DNA of 64,000 bases from Ahrensia sp. (GTDB lineage: Bacteria; Pseudomonadota; Alphaproteobacteria; Rhizobiales; Rhizobiaceae): assembly GCA_002706335.1 (NCBI GenBank), contig PAKZ01000005.1, positions 33,351-97,350 on the forward strand, in the 5' to 3' direction. Shown piece by piece: positions 25,470 through 33,218 of the stretch (position 1 is the first letter of the stretch; each line of letters begins with the position of its first letter). Made by a program: the position numbers and the translations under genes. The notes below the pieces were generated by a model. It searched no databases. It was not told the DNA's origin and saw only the letters and a program-made list of their open reading frames with translations.

Positions 25470-26399
25470 ATGATCAACCCGGAACTCGAATCCTTCCTGA
25501 AAGTCTGGAACGAAGCCTGGACCGTTCTGCCGGCCGGCGCGACGCCGAAGGAGCGGCGAATCCTGTTTGAATACATCGCCGATGACATGGCATTGCCCCG
25601 CCCGGAGGGCATTCGCACGTCGGCTCGTTTCGTTCCGAGCGGCGAGCGTCTCGTCACCGTGCGCGTCGACCGCCATGAAGATGGCGGCACTCAGCCCTGC
25701 CTCGTCTACATGCATGGCGGCGCATGGATGCAGGGCAGCCCGATGACGCATGCCGACATCACCATGCGGATCGCTGCCGCGAACCGGCAGACCGTAATCA
25801 GCGTAGACTATGCGTTGGCGCCGGAAGACCCGTTCCCGCGGGCCGTGCATGAATGCCGCGACACTGTGCTCTGGCTGCACGAACATGCCGATGACCTCGG
25901 CATCGATTCATCGCGGATCGCGATTGGCGGCGACAGCGCGGGCGGCAATCTCGCAGCAGCCGTCACGCTCATGTTGCGCGGCACGCCGCATGCGCCGATG
26001 GCCCAACTTCTGATCTATCCCGGCACGACCTTCGACATGGACATGCCTTCCTATACCGAAAACGCCGATGCGCCGCTTCTAAATGTCCGCGGCATGCCGG
26101 CGGTCAACGCAATGTATGTTCCGGACGAAAACGAACGCCGCAACCCGCTGGCCGCGCCGCTGCATGCGGAAAGCCATGCCGGACTTCCGCCGGCGCTGAT
26201 CTGCGTGGCACAGTACGATCCGCTGCGCGATGACGGCTACGCCTATGCCGACAAGCTGCGCGAGGCCGGCGTGCCGGTGGAGTTCGACGCGGGCGAGGGT
26301 CTGATCCACGGCTATCTGCGGGCGATGGAATATTGCGCGGCATCGCGCGAGCGCCTTGAAAAAATGTGCCGCTGGCTGGCGGAGCGCTACGATACCTGA
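25470..26399 (+). CDS. Alpha/beta hydrolase, HSL-type esterase
   Basis: A 309-residue hormone-sensitive-lipase-type hydrolase. The oxyanion motif HGGAW is at residues 82-86, the nucleophile Ser156 is in GGDSAGGN, the acid is Asp250 (QYDPLRDDG) and the base is His280 (IHGY). Typical substrates are short-chain esters. Placed 15 bp after dctM and 1 bp before the DUF3237 gene, it belongs to the TRAP/shikimate operon. It could release quinate or shikimate from plant conjugates such as chlorogenate-type esters. That is inference; there is no signal peptide, so it would act in the cytoplasm. Confidence 0.9.
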   Translation: MINPELESFLKVWNEAWTVLPAGATPKERRILFEYIADDMALPRPEGIRTSARFVPSGERLVTVRVDRHEDGGTQPCLVYMHGGAWMQGSPMTHADITMRIAAANRQTVISVDYALAPEDPFPRAVHECRDTVLWLHEHADDLGIDSSRIAIGGDSAGGNLAAAVTLMLRGTPHAPMAQLLIYPGTTFDMDMPSYTENADAPLLNVRGMPAVNAMYVPDENERRNPLAAPLHAESHAGLPPALICVAQYDPLRDDGYAYADKLREAGVPVEFDAGEGLIHGYLRAMEYCAASRERLEKMCRWLAERYDT

Positions 26400-26400
26400 C

Positions 26401-26883
26401 ATGGGATCGCCCGCGGCAGTCACCTCCACCGAGCCTGGCCTGGAATACGCCTTCCTGATCCGGGCACAAATCGGCGCGGCGCGGTCTGGCGGGCAATCGC
26501 CCAAGGGCGAGCGGCTGCATATCCCGATCACCGGAGGCACGGTCAACGGGCCGATGCTGACCGGGACCATCGCGCCGGGCGGGTCGGATTGGCCACTCGT
26601 CCGCCGCGACGGCACTTCGGAGATCAGCGCGCGATACACGATTATTGCATCGGATGGCACGCCGATCGAGGTTCGCAATGAAGGTCTGCGCGTATCATCG
26701 CCGGAGATCCTTGCCCGGCTGCGCGCAGGCGAGCCAGTGGATCCTTCGGAATTCTATTTTCGCTCGGTTCCGTCCTTCGAGGCGCCCGACGGTCCGCATG
26801 GCTGGCTGAACAACACAGTGTTCGTTGCCAGCGTATGCCGCGATGGCGACGATGTCCTGATCTCTGTCTATCGCGTGACCTGA
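26401..26883 (+). CDS. DUF3237 (UPF0311) family protein
   Basis: A 160-residue beta-rich protein. The family start LEYAFLIRAQIGAA is followed by GERLHIPITGGTVNGPMLTG, GGSDWPLVRRDGTSEISARY and EFYFRSVPSFE, all typical of DUF3237. The molecular role is unknown; members often sit near aromatic or ester catabolic genes. The ATG is 1 bp after the hydrolase stop, the last gene of the operon that starts at 21639, and converges with the dehydroquinase gene. Confidence 0.88.
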   Translation: MGSPAAVTSTEPGLEYAFLIRAQIGAARSGGQSPKGERLHIPITGGTVNGPMLTGTIAPGGSDWPLVRRDGTSEISARYTIIASDGTPIEVRNEGLRVSSPEILARLRAGEPVDPSEFYFRSVPSFEAPDGPHGWLNNTVFVASVCRDGDDVLISVYRVT

Positions 26884-26894
26884 AGCGCGACCGA

Positions 26895-27341
26895 TCACTT
26901 GCCGTCAAGCGACAGCATGTCGACCATGGCGCCCACGGCCATGCGGTATCCGGAAGGGCCGAACCCCGCAACGACACCCGTGGCGACGCGCGACACCAGC
27001 GAATTGTGATAGATCGCCTCACGGCGGTGGATATTGGAGATGTGCAGTTCGATGATCGGGCCCGGAAACATCTTCAGCGCATCCAGGATCGCGATCGAGG
27101 TGAAGGTGAAGGCGGCCGGGTTGATGACGATCCCGCCGGCCGATGCATCAATCGCCTCATGGACCCATTCGATGATTTCGTATTCGCGGTTCGACTGGCG
27201 AAACTCCACCGGTATGGAGCCGGCGGCCTTGCGGCACATGGCTTCGACCTCGGCAAGCGTCGTGCGGCCGTAGATTTCGGGTTCGCGTGTCCCAAGTCTG
27301 TTCAGGTTAGGTCCGTTCAGGACGTAAATGGAATTTGCCAT
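26895..27341 (-). CDS. aroQ: Type II 3-dehydroquinate dehydratase, variant active site
   Basis: Interconverts 3-dehydroquinate and 3-dehydroshikimate, the step between quinate oxidation and QuiC. The 148-residue length and dodecamer-type fold fit type II enzymes. Conserved: Asn12, Arg19, catalytic Tyr24 (TREPEIYG), Asn74, Glu98, His100 (ELHISN) and Arg107. Unusual: the THTS motif is TFTS, so the substrate-contacting His is Phe80. The gene is transcribed away from the shikimate operon and follows dctP copy 3, with a terminator hairpin between. Together with quiC and the dehydrogenase it completes quinate to protocatechuate, so the role is probably catabolic rather than biosynthetic. Confidence 0.92.
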   Translation of the reverse strand: MANSIYVLNGPNLNRLGTREPEIYGRTTLAEVEAMCRKAAGSIPVEFRQSNREYEIIEWVHEAIDASAGGIVINPAAFTFTSIAILDALKMFPGPIIELHISNIHRREAIYHNSLVSRVATGVVAGFGPSGYRMAVGAMVDMLSLDGK

Positions 27342-27443
27342 CGATCGCTACCGGGGTTGGGATGTCGACGTCCAGCCTGGCTCGCGCGCATCGCAATGCG
27401 GTGGAGCGGAGGTACAGGTTGTAGATTGATCCAGGATTGAAGA

Positions 27444-27467
27444 ACGGGCAGGTCGAGGCCTGCCCGT
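27444..27467 (-). terminator. Terminator after dctP copy 3
   Basis: A 9-bp perfect stem ACGGGCAGG / CCTGCCCGT around a 6-nt loop; read on the minus strand it is followed by TCTTCAATCC. It lies 23 bp after the dctP stop and separates that gene from the dehydroquinase gene. Confidence 0.72.
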
Positions 27468-27489
27468 CTGTTCGCGGCGCCTTGGGAGG

Positions 27490-28479
27490 TTATTCCACCG
27501 CGTTGATGCGGTCGACAATTCCCTCCGGCCAATCCTTTGCGAGATCGGAATTGAGGTATTTGTCCTGTGCGAACGCCCGGAAAGCCTCGACGTCCGGCTT
27601 GTAGAGTTTCAGGCCTTCGCCTTCGAAGAACGCCGCCAGTTCGGCCTCGCGGTTGAGATGCTGTTCCGTGCTCCAGGCGATCGCGTCATCCGCGGCCTTC
27701 TGGACTTTTTCCTGCTGCTCGGGCGACAGCTTGTTCCACGTGTCGAGCGATATGGTCAGCAGGTCGAAGCCGATCAGATGCGAAGTCAGCACGATCTGCT
27801 TCATGACCTCGTAGAACTTCATGTTCTGGACGTTGGGGAGCGGATTGTCCTGACCGTCGATCGCGCCTGTCTGCAAGGCCGTATAGACCTCGGCATAGGC
27901 GACCGGCACGGGATTCGCGCCAAGCGCGGAACCAAGGAACTGCCAAGCTTCGCCGCCCGGCATCCGGAGTTTCACGCCGGACATGTCTTCGGGCGTCTTG
28001 ATTTCCTTGTCCAAGTTGAGACCGACCTGTCGCGTGCCGAAAAATGTCGGCCCGAGGATCTTCACGCCGAGCTGGTCTTCGACCATCTGCGTCATTTCCT
28101 TGCCGACGTCGCTGGCGAAGAAGGCGCGCAGATGGTCGGCGTCGCGGAACAGATAGGCCGAGGTTACGACCGAAAATGCGGGAACCTGGTTGGCGATATC
28201 CTGCGGAGCAATGTTGCTCATCTCGAGGTTGCCGCGCTGCAAGGCCACAAGTTCGGTGCCCTGCTTGAACAACGTTCCGCCGTAATAGCCGTTGAAGGCG
28301 AAATCGTCGCCGATTGCGTCGGCGAACTTCTTCATCATCTCCGCGCGGATGTCCTGCGGAGAGAAAACCGCCGAGAAGTTGATTTCGATCTTGTCCTGGG
28401 CAGCCGCGAAAGTCGCGGACCCCGCCAGCGCGGCGGTCATGCCGGCGGCCATCAGTGCACGTCTGGTGAATTTCATCAT
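27490..28479 (-). CDS. dctP: TRAP transporter solute-binding protein DctP (copy 3)
   Basis: A 329-residue periplasmic DctP protein. The start is the first of two adjacent ATGs (28479), with GGGAGGA six bases upstream. The signal peptide MMKFTRRALMAAGMTAALAG ends near AAAQD. Diagnostic parts: LFKQGTELVALQRGNLEMSN, GVKLRMPGGEAWQFLG, ALQTGAIDGQDNPLPN. No DctQM neighbours. It is divergent from the tandem GntR genes at 28660 and 29393, which probably control it. Within the window it most resembles copy 1 (16755). Confidence 0.93.
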   Translation of the reverse strand: MMKFTRRALMAAGMTAALAGSATFAAAQDKIEINFSAVFSPQDIRAEMMKKFADAIGDDFAFNGYYGGTLFKQGTELVALQRGNLEMSNIAPQDIANQVPAFSVVTSAYLFRDADHLRAFFASDVGKEMTQMVEDQLGVKILGPTFFGTRQVGLNLDKEIKTPEDMSGVKLRMPGGEAWQFLGSALGANPVPVAYAEVYTALQTGAIDGQDNPLPNVQNMKFYEVMKQIVLTSHLIGFDLLTISLDTWNKLSPEQQEKVQKAADDAIAWSTEQHLNREAELAAFFEGEGLKLYKPDVEAFRAFAQDKYLNSDLAKDWPEGIVDRINAVE

Positions 28480-28659
28480 GGCATTCCTCCCGGGCCATTT
28501 AAGTTCTGAAACAGCGGATCCTTCTGACCGGCGCCGTTCAATGAAACTGCCATTCGACAATTTCCGGATCAATAGGTATTTTTAAAAATCTCATATAAAA
28601 AGGCAAACATCATCATTTCTCGAGCTTGCCTGATAAGCGCTTGGCGGTAGAATGGATGC

Positions 28660-29349
28660 ATGAACACGGCGAATCCCGAAAAAATGGATCTGAGCGGCGA
28701 GACGGCCGGCGAAATCGCCTACCGCCAGATACGCCGGGATATCGTCTTCGGAACGCTTGCCCCGGGAGCGCGCCTTCGCCTTGACAGGCTGAAGGATCCC
28801 TATCTGGTCAGCGTCAGTACCTTGCGGGAGATATTCAACCGTCTCGCCTCGGAGCGCTTTGTCGTCGCGGAGGACCAGAGGGGATTTCGTGTTTCGCCCG
28901 TTTCGCAAGGCAATTTCCGAGAGGTCGCCGGAATGCGCGAACTTCTGGAAGCACATGCGCTGCGTCAATCTTTCGAGCGCGGCGACATCGAATGGGAAAG
29001 CCAGGTGGTGGCCGCCCATTACAAGCTTGCAAAGATGGAAGCGTTTATCGAAGCGGGGGATTCCGAACATATCGAAGCATGGAAACGCTACGACCGCGAG
29101 TTCCACGCCGCGCTGATCGCCGCATGCGGTTCCAAAGCGTTGATGGAGACGCATCGCGGCATTTTCGATCACTATCTGCGATACCAGATCGTCGCGGTGA
29201 TCTATCGCGGAGAAGCCGCGTCGCAGGAGCATCGGCAATTGATGGAATGCGCACTGTCACGTGATGCGGAAACAGCCGCCGGTATCCTCGCCCGCCACAT
29301 TCGCGCCTGCGTAGACCACACGCTCGACAACGGGTTGCTCTCGGCGTGA
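28660..29349 (+). CDS. GntR-family regulator, FCD domain (tandem copy A)
   Basis: A 229-residue FadR-type regulator. The N-terminal winged HTH (about 17-80: EIAYRQIRRDIVFGTLAPG, VSVSTLREIFNRLASE) is followed by an all-helical FCD effector domain with metal-site candidates Asp and His in YDREFHAAL, His in EHRQLM and His in LARHIRACVDH. Divergent from dctP copy 3 with 180 bp between starts. It aligns along its length with the next gene, so the two arose by tandem duplication. Confidence 0.93.
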   Translation: MNTANPEKMDLSGETAGEIAYRQIRRDIVFGTLAPGARLRLDRLKDPYLVSVSTLREIFNRLASERFVVAEDQRGFRVSPVSQGNFREVAGMRELLEAHALRQSFERGDIEWESQVVAAHYKLAKMEAFIEAGDSEHIEAWKRYDREFHAALIAACGSKALMETHRGIFDHYLRYQIVAVIYRGEAASQEHRQLMECALSRDAETAAGILARHIRACVDHTLDNGLLSA

Positions 29350-29392
29350 GTGTCCAGCCGTCATCCTCCGTTCGTGTGCCGGGAGTCCTCCG

Positions 29393-30115
29393 ATGAAGAG
29401 AGAAGCGCTGCCGATCGAACGCCCCGCCGTCCCGACCATTGCGGAGGGTGCTTATTCGAGAATACGCAAGGATATCATTTTCGGCATTCTGCCTCCTGGG
29501 CGGCGCCTCAAGCTCGAGAAACTCAAGAAGGATTACGGCGCCAGCGTCAGCACGTTACGGGAAATCCTGAACCGGCTGTCATCGGAAATGCTGGTCGTGG
29601 CCGAGGGACAGCGCGGATTCGAGGTCGCGCCCGTCTCCCCGGAAAATCTGCGCGAAGTCGCCGATCTCAGACTGCTGCTGGAAGGCCATGCAATCGAGCA
29701 GTCATTCGCCGTTGGTGGCGTAGAGTGGGAGGGGCGGGTCGTGGCCGCCCATCACAAGCTGGCCGGCCTGGAGCGTCTGATTAGTGAAGGCGACAACAGC
29801 AAGGTCGAGTTGTGGAAGCGATACGATTGGGAGTTTCACCAGTCGCTGATTTCCGCGTGCGGTTCCAATGTGCTCATCGATACTCATGCGTCCATCTTCG
29901 ACCAGTACCTGCGTTACCAGCTTATCGCGTTGTCGTTTCGCGGAGAGATTGCTGCAGCCGAGCATTTGGCTCTTAGAGATTGTGCCCTCGCGAAGGATGC
30001 CGCCAAGGCCCGGGAAGTCCTCGCGCGTCATATTCTTGGCGGTGTCGAGCACGCGTTGGACGGGGGGCTGAAACTCCGGGACGGGTCTCCGGAGTCGATA
30101 CTTCGCGAGAGCTGA
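29393..30115 (+). CDS. GntR-family regulator, FCD domain (tandem copy B)
   Basis: A 240-residue paralogue of the preceding gene. Matching landmarks are DIIFGILPPGRRLKLEKLK, VSTLREILNRLSSEMLVVAE, YDWEFHQSLISACGSN and LARHILGGVEHAL. The FCD metal-site residues are retained. GGGAG sits ahead of the ATG, 43 bp after copy A. Two near-equivalent regulators in one unit could form heterodimers or respond to two related acids; that is inference. Confidence 0.93.
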   Translation: MKREALPIERPAVPTIAEGAYSRIRKDIIFGILPPGRRLKLEKLKKDYGASVSTLREILNRLSSEMLVVAEGQRGFEVAPVSPENLREVADLRLLLEGHAIEQSFAVGGVEWEGRVVAAHHKLAGLERLISEGDNSKVELWKRYDWEFHQSLISACGSNVLIDTHASIFDQYLRYQLIALSFRGEIAAAEHLALRDCALAKDAAKAREVLARHILGGVEHALDGGLKLRDGSPESILRES

Positions 30116-30482
30116 ACGATGACTCCGGAAAATATGGGGTCATTGGCCGTTCCGTTGTCCGGTCGGGCGACCCCTTGAGGGCTGGCGCCGAAAACCGGCG
30201 ACAAATGTCGATTCCGGATTTTTGTTGAGGAGCCAGCGGTACGCACCGTGTGCTGTGCATCGTGGGTCGCGAACGCCAGTACAAGGATATCATCGTGCAT
30301 TGACATACAGTATGCCACATGATTTGTGGCTTCGGTCCAATAATTTGGCGCAAGCGAAACAGACGCGCGCGTAACGCAACATCTGATGTGCGGATTGGGG
30401 CTGCTACTGGAAACGGGTCGTGCAAGCGCCTCGGCTTCGCAGGTCCGCCAAGGCGCATTGATTGCAGTAGGGAGACGACAGG
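30116..30482. other. Intergenic control region upstream of the 30483 operon
   Basis: A 367-bp stretch without a credible gene. It holds the TGACATAC operator at 30301-30317 and a good ribosome site (GGGAG, 30472-30476) for the next gene. Nothing else recognised. Confidence 0.6.
30301..30317. promoter_or_regulatory. TGACATAC-type operator, site 1
   Basis: TGACATACAGTATGCCA is the palindrome TGACATAC-N-GTATGTCA with one mismatch. The left half overlaps a TTGACA -35-like hexamer (30300-30305). It is 166 bp upstream of the 30483 operon. The same palindrome recurs at 33135, 36193 and 36214. Confidence 0.7.
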
Positions 30483-31184
30483 ATGAGCCTGCCAGGAAAT
30501 GCATTTTTGGCCATGTGGCATGACATCGAGCCGGACGCCTGGACCGAGTATATGGAATGGCACACTCGCGAACACATGCCTGAGCGCCTCTCAATTCCGG
30601 GCTTTCTCGTCGGCAAGCGGCTGATCAACCATACGGTGGAACGCTATCGCTACGGCACGATCTACACGGGGCGCGATGTGGAGGTGTTCCGGTCGCCAGC
30701 CTATCTTGAGCGTCTGAACAACCCGACAGAATGGTCCGGCCGGGTGCAGCCATTCTTTCGCAATTTCCTTCGTGTCGCTTGCGACCGGATTGCGTCTGCC
30801 GGTCATGGCGATGGCGGCGCGATGGCCACGATCCGGCTCGACCTAGTGGACGGCGCCGACGAAAAGTTTGCAACCGGCGCCAATGTGCTTTGTGCGTCCT
30901 TGCTGAACGTGACCGGCGCTGCCGCGGTCAGCCTCGGAAAGGCCCGGAACGAGGTTTCGGACATAAAGACGCGCGAAACGGAGATGCGCCCGGGCATGTC
31001 GGAGGAGGGGTTCGACGTGGTCGTGCTGGTGGAAGGAAGTGGCGCGCCGGAACTGGAAGCATCATTGTCCGAGATGCTGCGCGTGATTGCCAAGAGCGAT
31101 CTTGGCCTCGATCGTCCGCGATCCATTGTCTACAACCTCGCCTATCAGCTGACGGCGAATGACATGGCAGAAGCCGCAAAGTGA
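30483..31184 (+). CDS. EthD/dimeric alpha-beta barrel-like protein
   Basis: A 233-residue soluble protein with two similar halves (about 1-110 and 113-230), each of the length and pattern of a ferredoxin-like dimeric alpha-beta barrel. The first half has AMWHDIEPDAWTEYMEWHTR, then EHMPERLSIPGFLVGKR, the spacing seen in EthD-like proteins; the W-H pairs could line a small-molecule site. Function unknown; family members assist small-molecule oxidation or isomerisation. The stop overlaps the GTG start of the zinc dehydrogenase gene (GTGA), so it is translationally coupled to that enzyme. Confidence 0.75.
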   Translation: MSLPGNAFLAMWHDIEPDAWTEYMEWHTREHMPERLSIPGFLVGKRLINHTVERYRYGTIYTGRDVEVFRSPAYLERLNNPTEWSGRVQPFFRNFLRVACDRIASAGHGDGGAMATIRLDLVDGADEKFATGANVLCASLLNVTGAAAVSLGKARNEVSDIKTRETEMRPGMSEEGFDVVVLVEGSGAPELEASLSEMLRVIAKSDLGLDRPRSIVYNLAYQLTANDMAEAAK

Positions 31185-32206
31185 GGGCCGTCGCCAAGCT
31201 GGCCGCCGCACCAGGCGAGATGGCGCTGATCGACAGACCCCCGCCGGTACGCAGTGCGGGAGATGTCCTGGTCAGGATCGCGGCTGCGGGAATCTGCGGT
31301 ACGGATGTTGCGATCTGGCGCTGGCACGAAGCCGTCGTGGGTCAATACGCGCCGACATTTCCTGTGACGGTGGGGCATGAATTCGCGGGTCACGTGGTCA
31401 AGGCACCGAAAGACAGCGGGATCGAGCCGGGCATGCTCGTCGCGATCAATCCGCAGATTGGCTGCGGGCGCTGCAAGTATTGCGGTCTGGGCCGGCCGAC
31501 GCTGTGCGACAATCGCAAGCTGATGGGCGGCCATGTCGATGGCGGCTGGACCGAAGTGGTCTGTGTCCCGGTGCAACAGGTCTTCCCCTTGCCGGATGGC
31601 GTCGATCCTGCCGTGGCACCGCTTCTGGAGCCAATGGCGGTCGCGGTACATGCCGTGCTCGAGCGAGTGCCTGTCCGTGCCGGCGACACTGCGCTGGTGA
31701 TCGGGGCAGGGCCGATCGGTCTCCTCTGCGGAATTCTCGCGCTTCAGGCGGGAGCGGCGAAAGTCGTGATTACCGGCGTTGGAGCCGATGTTGACCGCCT
31801 CGCCCTTGCGCGTGATCTGGGGATGCAGCCGGTGGATGTCGAAATGTCGGATCCAGCGGTCGAGATCGGGCCGCTCGGGGCGGATGTCGTCTACGAGACA
31901 AGCGGCAATGCGGCTGTCGCGGAACAGGCGCTGGCACTGGCGGGCAAAGCCGGCCGTGTCGCGCTGATCGGTTTGTGCCACGGCCCCTCGACCTTCGTCA
32001 CCACGCCCGCCGTGCTCAAGGAAATCGAGCTGATCGGCTCGCGTGGCTACAACGATCCGACATGGCGGCTGGTCATGCAGATCTTGCCGGGAGTTGCGTC
32101 ACAGGTGATGCGCCTCGTGACCCATCGGTTCAAGCTGGAACAGTTCGAAGAAGCGCTTGAGACGGTCGCGAAGCGCGAAGGCGTCAAAGTCCTCCTGGAA
32201 CCCTGA
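31181..32206 (+). CDS. Zinc-dependent alcohol dehydrogenase (MDR family) A
   Basis: A 341-residue medium-chain dehydrogenase of the sorbitol/threonine dehydrogenase type. Catalytic zinc ligands: Cys39 (GICGTD) and His66-Glu67 (GHEFAG). Structural zinc: Cys95, 98, 101 and 109. The Rossmann motif GAGPIG is at 175-180. It would oxidise a secondary hydroxyl with NAD. GTG start overlapping the upstream stop. It converges on the TIM-barrel isomerase gene. Candidate substrates are polyols or cyclic alcohols; the specific one is not readable. Confidence 0.93.
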   Translation: MRAVAKLAAAPGEMALIDRPPPVRSAGDVLVRIAAAGICGTDVAIWRWHEAVVGQYAPTFPVTVGHEFAGHVVKAPKDSGIEPGMLVAINPQIGCGRCKYCGLGRPTLCDNRKLMGGHVDGGWTEVVCVPVQQVFPLPDGVDPAVAPLLEPMAVAVHAVLERVPVRAGDTALVIGAGPIGLLCGILALQAGAAKVVITGVGADVDRLALARDLGMQPVDVEMSDPAVEIGPLGADVVYETSGNAAVAEQALALAGKAGRVALIGLCHGPSTFVTTPAVLKEIELIGSRGYNDPTWRLVMQILPGVASQVMRLVTHRFKLEQFEEALETVAKREGVKVLLEP

Positions 32207-32242
32207 TCCAGTGCAATCACGAAGCCCCCGGCAAGAGGGGCG

Positions 32243-32263
32243 GGGCGCGCCGCAGGCGCGCCC
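32243..32263. terminator. Bidirectional hairpin between convergent genes
   Basis: A 9-bp GC stem GGGCGCGCC / GGCGCGCCC with a GCA loop, between the dehydrogenase stop (32206) and the stop of the convergent isomerase gene (32265). No T-run on either side. Confidence 0.55.
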
Positions 32264-32264
32264 G

Positions 32265-33083
32265 CTAACGCGCCTTATCGATACATTCCATCGCAGTGCG
32301 CGAGGCGTCGAGACAGGTCTTCGCCCAGGCGGAATGCCCCATTTCGGCGATGCGGCGGTGACTGGGGATTTCGACGCTCACGATCAGGTTTTCCGGCAGC
32401 GCGCCGATAATACCCGCAAGATCCGCACCGCCTTCGCCCGGGAGCAGGCGTTCCTCACGGGCCGTGTGGAGAAGCTCATCGAGCGTCTCGGGCGGTTCCG
32501 ACGGGCAGTCGCAGATCTGGAAATAACTCATCCGCTCGGCCGGGATCGCACGGAGATCGTCCAGCGTGGTGTTCGAGCGCGCGACATGGATCGTGTCGAT
32601 GAGGATCTGGCCGTTCGGCCGATCCGCGGCGGTAACGACCCGCGTGGCGGCAGCCGCATTGTTCGACGGCGCCCATGGGGTGAATTCGAGGTTGATCGTC
32701 ATACCGAACGGCTCTGCCGCCTCGCAGAGAGATGCGAAAGTGTCGGTCATGCGGGCCTCATCCGGATCGAGCCCTGCGGCGATGACTGTCTTTGCTCTCA
32801 GCCGACCGGCCGCTTCCAGCATGGGTAGCCACGCCTCGACATTGGTGTGTTCGTCGATACGGGCGATTTCAACGTCGAAGATCGACAGGCCAGTGTCCTC
32901 CAGACGCTGCTCGGTTTCACGCATGAGCCGGCGGTTATTCATCAGCGGAAATGCCTGGCCGCCGGGAATGGCAGGCATCATGCGGATGCCGAGCGAATCA
33001 TAGCCCGCGCCGGCCGCAATCGTGATCGTCTCGGGCGGCGAGAGTTCGAGGGTCAGGTAAGACAGGCAATAGCTGCGCGTCAC
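32265..33083 (-). CDS. Sugar-phosphate isomerase/epimerase-like TIM-barrel protein
   Basis: A 272-residue xylose-isomerase-like barrel. The start is MTRSYCLSYLTLELSPPETI; barrel motifs are INLEFTPWAPSNN (metal Glu), ILIDTIHVARSN (Asp/His), SYFQICDCP (Gln/Asp) and IVSVEIPSH (Glu), so the metal quartet appears complete. Relatives include hydroxypyruvate isomerase, 3-dehydroshikimate dehydratase AsbF and inosose dehydratase. The shared operator region with the divergent dehydrogenase at 33219 places it in the 30-37 kb unit. Whether it isomerises or dehydrates is open. Confidence 0.88.
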   Translation of the reverse strand: MTRSYCLSYLTLELSPPETITIAAGAGYDSLGIRMMPAIPGGQAFPLMNNRRLMRETEQRLEDTGLSIFDVEIARIDEHTNVEAWLPMLEAAGRLRAKTVIAAGLDPDEARMTDTFASLCEAAEPFGMTINLEFTPWAPSNNAAAATRVVTAADRPNGQILIDTIHVARSNTTLDDLRAIPAERMSYFQICDCPSEPPETLDELLHTAREERLLPGEGGADLAGIIGALPENLIVSVEIPSHRRIAEMGHSAWAKTCLDASRTAMECIDKAR

Positions 33084-33134
33084 GAAGCGAATACTCCCGG
33101 GATGTGCGGCACGAATGAGTCAGGGAAGCAGCAT

Positions 33135-33151
33135 TGACATACAGTACCTCA
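33135..33151. promoter_or_regulatory. TGACATAC-type operator, site 2
   Basis: TGACATACAGTACCTCA, with two mismatches in the right half, lies in the 135-bp divergent promoter region between the isomerase (minus) and dehydrogenase B (plus) genes. A TTGACA hexamer overlaps its left half (33134-33139); another TTGACA reads on the minus strand at 33161-33166. One site could govern both directions. Confidence 0.65.
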
Positions 33152-33218
33152 GATGCCAAGTGTCAATCCGGCGTGAATCCTGTTCACAGGCACGTCTCTG
33201 CTCGCATTTGGAACAACA

